From positions 17,405 to 81,404 of the forward strand of contig NZ_VRZC01000002.1 of the NCBI RefSeq assembly GCF_016743215.1: 64,000 bases of DNA. Direction: 5' to 3'. The stretch comes from Geminocystis sp. GBBB08 (GTDB taxonomy: Bacteria > Cyanobacteriota > Cyanobacteriia > Cyanobacteriales > Cyanobacteriaceae). The notes under the pieces were generated by a model. It saw only the letters and a list, made by a program, of their open reading frames with translations, did no database searches and had not been told where the DNA came from. Below, piece after piece: positions 59,600 through 64,000 of this stretch; positions within the stretch are counted from its first letter, which is position 1; every line of letters begins with the position of its first letter. The translations under genes and the position numbers were made by a program.

Positions 59600-59829
59600 A
59601 ATTTTGAGAATCTTTCCTATAAATTACTAAGAAAAGTTTATTTAAAACTAACTTTTATTTTTTTATCCAGTCAATTTATCTTGTTTCTCTGAAGAGTAGC
59701 GATATTCGATACTGTTATTTCATGTTAGGCAGTCGCCATGTAAATAAGTATTTATTTTATCGGAAGAAAATCTAAACAACCTATTCATGCAACAACGCAA
59801 AAACGCCCTTCTTATCCATGTACCCCTTA

Positions 59830-60378
59830 TTATTCATTTTGCCCTGCCTCTTCTATTACATTGTAAACGACAAAGAGTCCACTAGAAATTACTAGACCTA
59901 CTATTGGAGCAACCATAGGTATCCATACACTGAAAACAACTAAACTAACATACCCAGAAAATAGAGGGAATCCAACCGAAAAAACTGGTACAAATACAAA
60001 ACAAAAAAATGGTATTAGTGTAACAAAAGAATTCCTCAAAATTTGTTTCAAAGAGTAAAGAAAAATATTTCCTAATGTTACGCAAACAGCAATCCAAATT
60101 ATTGACAAATATTGAGGTGAAGCTATTATTAAAGGACGATCGTCCAATACTGCACTGAGAAGTTGATTTACCATTTGTGCATGAATAAAAACCCCTCGCA
60201 TTTTGCCATAAGGAGTCTGAAAAACATCATCTTTTTTAAGATTAGAATCTACATCAAAATCATAACCAATTAAAATTACTTTATGGGAATATTCAGGGGC
60301 GAATTCAGGATGATTTAAAACATCAGTAATTGATTTTGATTGAATAGTATCATCATTTTGTCCTAAATAATTGATCAT
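59830..60378 (-). CDS. CHASE2 C-terminal part with membrane segments (continuation of the split CHAT-CHASE2 gene)
   Basis: A 182-residue frame covering the end of a CHASE2 sensor domain (VILIGYDFDVDSNLKKDDVF, GVFIHAQMVNQLLS) and two to three transmembrane helices (LSIIWIAVCVTLGNIFLY; LIPFFCFVFVPVFSVGF; VWIPMVAPIVGLVISSGLF). The frame is open without a stop back to 60756 and is the same as that of the gene at 60757-62433. It is most likely the 3' part of one gene, and the ATG used here is probably internal. Confidence 0.65.
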   Translation of the reverse strand: MINYLGQNDDTIQSKSITDVLNHPEFAPEYSHKVILIGYDFDVDSNLKKDDVFQTPYGKMRGVFIHAQMVNQLLSAVLDDRPLIIASPQYLSIIWIAVCVTLGNIFLYSLKQILRNSFVTLIPFFCFVFVPVFSVGFPLFSGYVSLVVFSVWIPMVAPIVGLVISSGLFVVYNVIEEAGQNE

Positions 60379-60756
60379 AATTTGATAACCCCCAGCATCT
60401 AAATTATGATAACCTCCAACATTTTGTTCTAAACGATTAAAAACTTTATTTTTAATTTGTAATGGTAAAATACAGTCATTTATCTCTATTTCTTGTTGTT
60501 TTAAATAGGTTTTGAATAATTGATAACCTAAAGTATATTGATAATAATTAGAACTATTTTGAATAGTACAGGGAAATTTTTTCGTTGTTTCACCTTCTTG
60601 AAAAAGTAACTGACGACGAATTATGGGTATGGATTCTGAATCAATATCTTTTAATAAACTTGCTAAACTTAGTGATTTTTTTTCTAGTTCAGGAGGTGGT
60701 GCAGTTCCATCTTGATCCCTAAATTCAGCAGTTTGATAAATAAGAAATAAATTGTC

Positions 60757-62433
60757 TTATTTTTTAAACAGATCAATAAATTTTTGTCGTTGTTTTCCAG
60801 TTTTAGAATCCCTAAAAATATCTATACCAATAACAGCTTGTGGATAATTAGCTTTTAACTTTTGTATAACCTCAGCTAACATTTCATCAGAAATAATGTT
60901 TTCATGGCTTGGGGATAATTTAGGGTAATTTTCCTTTATATATTCTAAATCTTCTTCATCTACCGTCACCACTAAAACACGTTGCTCTGATTCTTTTGTT
61001 AATTCTGTTGGACGAAGTTTTAACATCCGATTATAAACTTTTAATTCTGGTTTTTCTAGTAAACCTACTCCTCTAATCCCTAATACTGGCAAAAGAGAAA
61101 TTAAACTAGCGATTAAAATTTTCTTTAAATTTATAGTTTTTAGAGTGTTTAAGATTTTTTTGTATGTGTTTTGTTCGTCATTTCTTTCTTCTTCATCAAC
61201 TTGAAATAAATCTGAATATAAAGGAGGAAAAATTCCTAAATTTTGACAAATGACAGGAAAAAACATTGCACTTGGATATTTACCACCTTTATGTTCAAAC
61301 TTTTCTAAACTATCTCTTCCTAATTGTACTGACTCATAGATAGATTTTTTATTATGAGCATATTGTGTTAAAAGTTCATCTAAAAATTGAGAGGCTACTT
61401 CTTCTGGTACTTCCTCTTTCATGGCAATAACTAGATGCACTCCATAACTGAGTAATTGATTAGCAATTTCTAAACTATTACAACAATTAAGAATGACAAT
61501 TTTTAAGCCATTTTCTACCACAAATCTTAAAGAATTATCAATTTCTTCTAATGTTGTACCTTCTAAATTTCTAATTCCTAATTTATTAGGTTGACCATGG
61601 CCAGAATAAATTAGTATGTCCCAACCTTGTTCATCTCTTAGCTTATTTACTAATTCTTCTTGGCTAGGTTTTTCAATGAAATCAAGTTCTGAAATTTTTT
61701 CTAATTTGCAAATTGAATCTTTTTCTTTTTTTTGAAGTTTTAATTCATTGCTTGTATTTTCACCTGAATCTCCAAAAATAGTTATAATTCTTGGTTTAGA
61801 ATGTTTTTTTATGCTTATATTTATTTCATTAACAACACGTTGATCATCACTAATTGCTATTTCTTTTCTTGGTGAATTCGATTTTAATAAATCCCATTCA
61901 TGCCACGGTAATTTATCTAAAATTTTCCTATCTTTAGAATTTATTGCTTTTGAAATATTAATAACTGGGTTAATTTCAACGTCTTTATATTTTGTTTTTA
62001 TTTCAACAAATTTTTCTCTAATTTGAGTCAAGTCTTTGATACTGTTATTTAGCCATGTTATCATTTCTTCTTTAAGGTTCTCTACTGTTTCTGTACATTT
62101 TTTAAGAAGTTCATCATAATTTATTTGGCTGATTTGTAAAACTTCATAAACTTCAATTGTGGAGTTATTTAAAGAATTATTTTGATCATTTTTAGGGGAA
62201 TCATAAAACTCAAAATCAGTGGATTTAATTCCTAGTGGTTTAACAAATCTATAATAACAAAACCACCATTTTTTATAAAAATCTACAATACTTGGGTTTT
62301 TAGCTAGACTTCCACTAATGTTTGAAATAACAACTTTAGATTCATTGTTGCTGATTTCTTTACATTCTAAAGTTAGATAAAATCCTTTTTCAAAGTTCCC
62401 CGCACTAATTGTAAAAATTGCCAAAATTCCCAT
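60757..62433 (-). CDS. CHAT-CHASE2 protein, N-terminal portion (split by an in-frame TAA)
   Basis: A 558-residue portion. The N-terminal 200 residues are unrecognised and helical. A CHAT domain follows (ILIYSGHGQP with His; KIVILNCCNSLEI with Cys), then one transmembrane helix (LLPVLGIRGVGLLE) and the start of an extracytoplasmic CHASE2 sensor (RVLVVTVDEEDLEYI; AVIGIDIFRD). It ends at the TAA at 60757-60759, but the frame goes on with DNLFLIYQTAEF and the rest of CHASE2 to 59830. An intact form would be 867 residues: a signal sensed outside the membrane controlling a cytoplasmic caspase-like protease. Confidence 0.8.
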   Translation of the reverse strand: MGILAIFTISAGNFEKGFYLTLECKEISNNESKVVISNISGSLAKNPSIVDFYKKWWFCYYRFVKPLGIKSTDFEFYDSPKNDQNNSLNNSTIEVYEVLQISQINYDELLKKCTETVENLKEEMITWLNNSIKDLTQIREKFVEIKTKYKDVEINPVINISKAINSKDRKILDKLPWHEWDLLKSNSPRKEIAISDDQRVVNEINISIKKHSKPRIITIFGDSGENTSNELKLQKKEKDSICKLEKISELDFIEKPSQEELVNKLRDEQGWDILIYSGHGQPNKLGIRNLEGTTLEEIDNSLRFVVENGLKIVILNCCNSLEIANQLLSYGVHLVIAMKEEVPEEVASQFLDELLTQYAHNKKSIYESVQLGRDSLEKFEHKGGKYPSAMFFPVICQNLGIFPPLYSDLFQVDEEERNDEQNTYKKILNTLKTINLKKILIASLISLLPVLGIRGVGLLEKPELKVYNRMLKLRPTELTKESEQRVLVVTVDEEDLEYIKENYPKLSPSHENIISDEMLAEVIQKLKANYPQAVIGIDIFRDSKTGKQRQKFIDLFKK

Positions 62434-62521
62434 GTTAATTATTACGATTTAATTAATTTGATAGGAGGTAAACTATTGATCATATCTACACCTCCTACGT
62501 TGATTTGTTTATTAAATAGGA

Positions 62522-62749
62522 TCTGCTGAAAAAGTATTCAGGTGAAGGTAGGAATCAGGAGTTAGGAGAAATACATACAAATCAAGATATTTAACCAAGT
62601 TTTATTTTTGAATAACTAGAAACTCTTTGAACAAAATTAACCTAAAAATGTTGAGTTTTTGAATAAAAATTGTCAAAATCCAGCTATTTTTTGCTAATCT
62701 AGTATTCCTAAACCTTTGATTTTAAAAAACTTCTGATTAATTCAGCAAA
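62522..62749. mobile_element. Possible MITE or IS remnant in a gene-free stretch
   Basis: TGCTGAA at 62524-62530 and TTCAGCA at 62741-62747 are short inverted ends. The interior has short repeats (GTAGGAATCAGGAGTTAGGA) and no gene. The ends are short, so this is tentative. 62434-62751 has nothing else. Confidence 0.35.
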
Positions 62750-62751
62750 CC

Positions 62752-64000
62752 CTAAATATTAATAGGCTTTTGAATGATAATTTTATCTTCTAAGGTGACT
62801 TGTACTTGAAAATTTTGACCGGGTACAAAAAGAAATCGCATTTCAATGGAGTCATCAATTCCCGAACCGATAATATCAGCTCGACTACTAATTTCTTTGA
62901 TTATTTCATTAGTTTCAGATATGATTGAAAGTTTTAGATTCGGTGGTAATTTAACTGACATAGATTGAGTACGTAATTGAAGCCATACTCGGATTCTGCT
63001 TTTTTCATCTTCTGTGGGTAATAAACTAATACATAAGGCTATAGATTCTCCTTCAGCATTTAATCCTATGTTTAATAATTGAGCGGATTTACTAACAATT
63101 CTACTAACAACAAAATGATGATCGGGAGCGATTTTCGCTAAACTTGAACCTGCCTCCCAACGAGTATTATCATTTTCTGTAGTTTGAATTATTTGAGTTA
63201 AAATGGCGATCGCCTCTTGGCTATTTTTTCCCCATTCACCGAGTAAACTAATTGCTTCTTGACGATATTTTTCATTGTCAGTAGTTTCGATCGTTTCAAT
63301 TAATTTTAAAACTCCTTCAATATTAGTAGTACTTTTAGTTGTAATTTCATAAGCATAGTCTAACTGAGAATTACCAAAAACTTCTTCAAAGGTGAGCCAA
63401 CCGCCTGATTTCAAAGATTCTTTCTTCCAATCTTTTATTTTTTGAGCAATAGTTAAAGTAGGTGTAAGTAAATCCAGATTTTTAGGCTCATTTTTAAGGA
63501 CTTCAACTGTACTGACAATAGATTGTTCTTCTTGTTGTTTAACCAACTCAATATAAGCGATCGTATCTAATAAATCATCGAAGGGATTTAATTTTTGAAG
63601 AGGTAGTTTTTCTACTGTCACTTCTTCTACAAATCCTAATAATTTAGCTGAAGAATAATCTGGGCTTAATTCAACAGCAACATAACCGATTCGATCGTAC
63701 CAAGTTTCCGCAGGAATATAACAAAAATCTTCACCAGCTTTAACTGGGCGACATTCTAAACGTCCAATATCAGATAAATATAAATCCGCAACATTTTCTA
63801 TTAATTGATAAATCAAATTAAAACTGTAACTTTTTTTAATATCCGTAGCAATATCTAAAAATTCTAAGTAACGTTTTACGGCACAAACAGCTAATATATT
63901 TTCTAAAATTCTAGGTTTTTTCTGGGGAAAATCATTAAATTGATTAGCTATTTTTTCAGCAATACTTCGATCATTTTTAGTCAAGGGAAGGTTTAAACAC
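62752..64000 (-). CDS. DUF1822 domain protein (5' end outside window)
   Basis: At least 415 residues; the frame stays open to the window edge. The leading residues CLNLPLTKNDRSIAEKIANQ match the usual DUF1822 start, so the TTG at 63984 is not the true start. DUF1822 covers the first 150 residues (ILAVCAVKRYLEFLDI; GYVAVELSPDYSSAKLLGFV). A HEAT-like pair of repeats (IEGVLKLIETIETTDNEKYR; AIAILTQIIQTTENDNTRWE) is inserted, then a C-terminal beta domain. DUF1822 genes accompany CHAT-CHASE2 genes in cyanobacteria, as here on the same strand. Function unknown. Confidence 0.8.
   Translation of the reverse strand, partial: CLNLPLTKNDRSIAEKIANQFNDFPQKKPRILENILAVCAVKRYLEFLDIATDIKKSYSFNLIYQLIENVADLYLSDIGRLECRPVKAGEDFCYIPAETWYDRIGYVAVELSPDYSSAKLLGFVEEVTVEKLPLQKLNPFDDLLDTIAYIELVKQQEEQSIVSTVEVLKNEPKNLDLLTPTLTIAQKIKDWKKESLKSGGWLTFEEVFGNSQLDYAYEITTKSTTNIEGVLKLIETIETTDNEKYRQEAISLLGEWGKNSQEAIAILTQIIQTTENDNTRWEAGSSLAKIAPDHHFVVSRIVSKSAQLLNIGLNAEGESIALCISLLPTEDEKSRIRVWLQLRTQSMSVKLPPNLKLSIISETNEIIKEISSRADIIGSGIDDSIEMRFLFVPGQNFQVQVTLEDKIIIQKPINI

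Overview
This window is AT-rich cyanobacterial DNA. The evidence is three TPR-CHAT or CHAT-CHASE2 proteins, DUF928 and DUF1822 proteins, an orthocaspase, several complete HIP1 octamers (GCGATCGC, near 9.5, 9.6, 22.1, 58.6 and 63.2 kb) and abundant short tandem repeats such as TTAACTT. The ParA/ParB pair, a DUF3987 primase-helicase and a XerC/D-like recombinase suggest a large plasmid or an integrated plasmid-like element. The AT-rich character resembles Geminocystis or Cyanobacterium species, but the genus is a guess.

Layout. 1-14 kb: the end of an AAA ATPase-PIN pair, a TPR-CHAT gene split by one in-frame TGA, a toxin-antitoxin island built from duplicated segments (HigBA-like, ParDE-like, an orphan antitoxin and VapBC remnants), a secreted metalloprotease, a DUF928 protein, an intact TPR-CHAT protein and an RTX-type calcium-binding protein. 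14-21.3 kb: a defence-like block with an ASCH protein, a QueC-like protein fused to a PD-(D/E)XK nuclease domain, its overlapping partner, a DUF4209 protein with an RX4H motif, an HNH nuclease and a Fic protein. 21.3-38 kb: a phage-like block with GH24 endolysin, holin-like and coiled-coil membrane proteins, an orthocaspase, a tight operon of large unrecognised proteins plus a glycosyltransferase, and an 888-residue protein with hallmarks of two-barrel (QDE-1/YonO-like) RNA polymerases. Inverted repeats enclose 27.0-34.0 kb.

38.2-46 kb is the most unusual part. It is a one-directional array of small genes (two SLOG proteins, a GIY-YIG-like protein, a 2OG-Fe(II)-oxygenase-like protein, many unknowns). 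Most are preceded by the same bipartite motif, TG(C/T)T(A/T)TC(G/A)CT, exactly nine bases, then TGTTGTTTTT, and most units end in a strong intrinsic terminator. I count twelve motif copies. A polymerase-like gene immediately upstream of a regulon-like set of identical promoter-like elements suggests an element-specific transcription system. That link is inference.

46-59 kb holds maintenance functions: a tyrosine recombinase with four copies of a 15-base repeat, one beside parB; an ATPase plus DUF4276 pair; a frameshifted Rpn-family gene; an XRE regulator; a primase-helicase carrying clusters of GTCAAC/GTTGAC repeats; an inositol-monophosphatase-family enzyme coupled to it; and parA/parB with three palindromic parS-like sites. 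59-64 kb holds an HD-domain protein, a CHAT-CHASE2 gene split by one in-frame TAA and a DUF1822 protein cut by the window edge. I see no tRNA, rRNA, CRISPR array, terminase, portal or recognisable capsid gene. All similarity statements rest on reading motifs by eye; no database search was possible.
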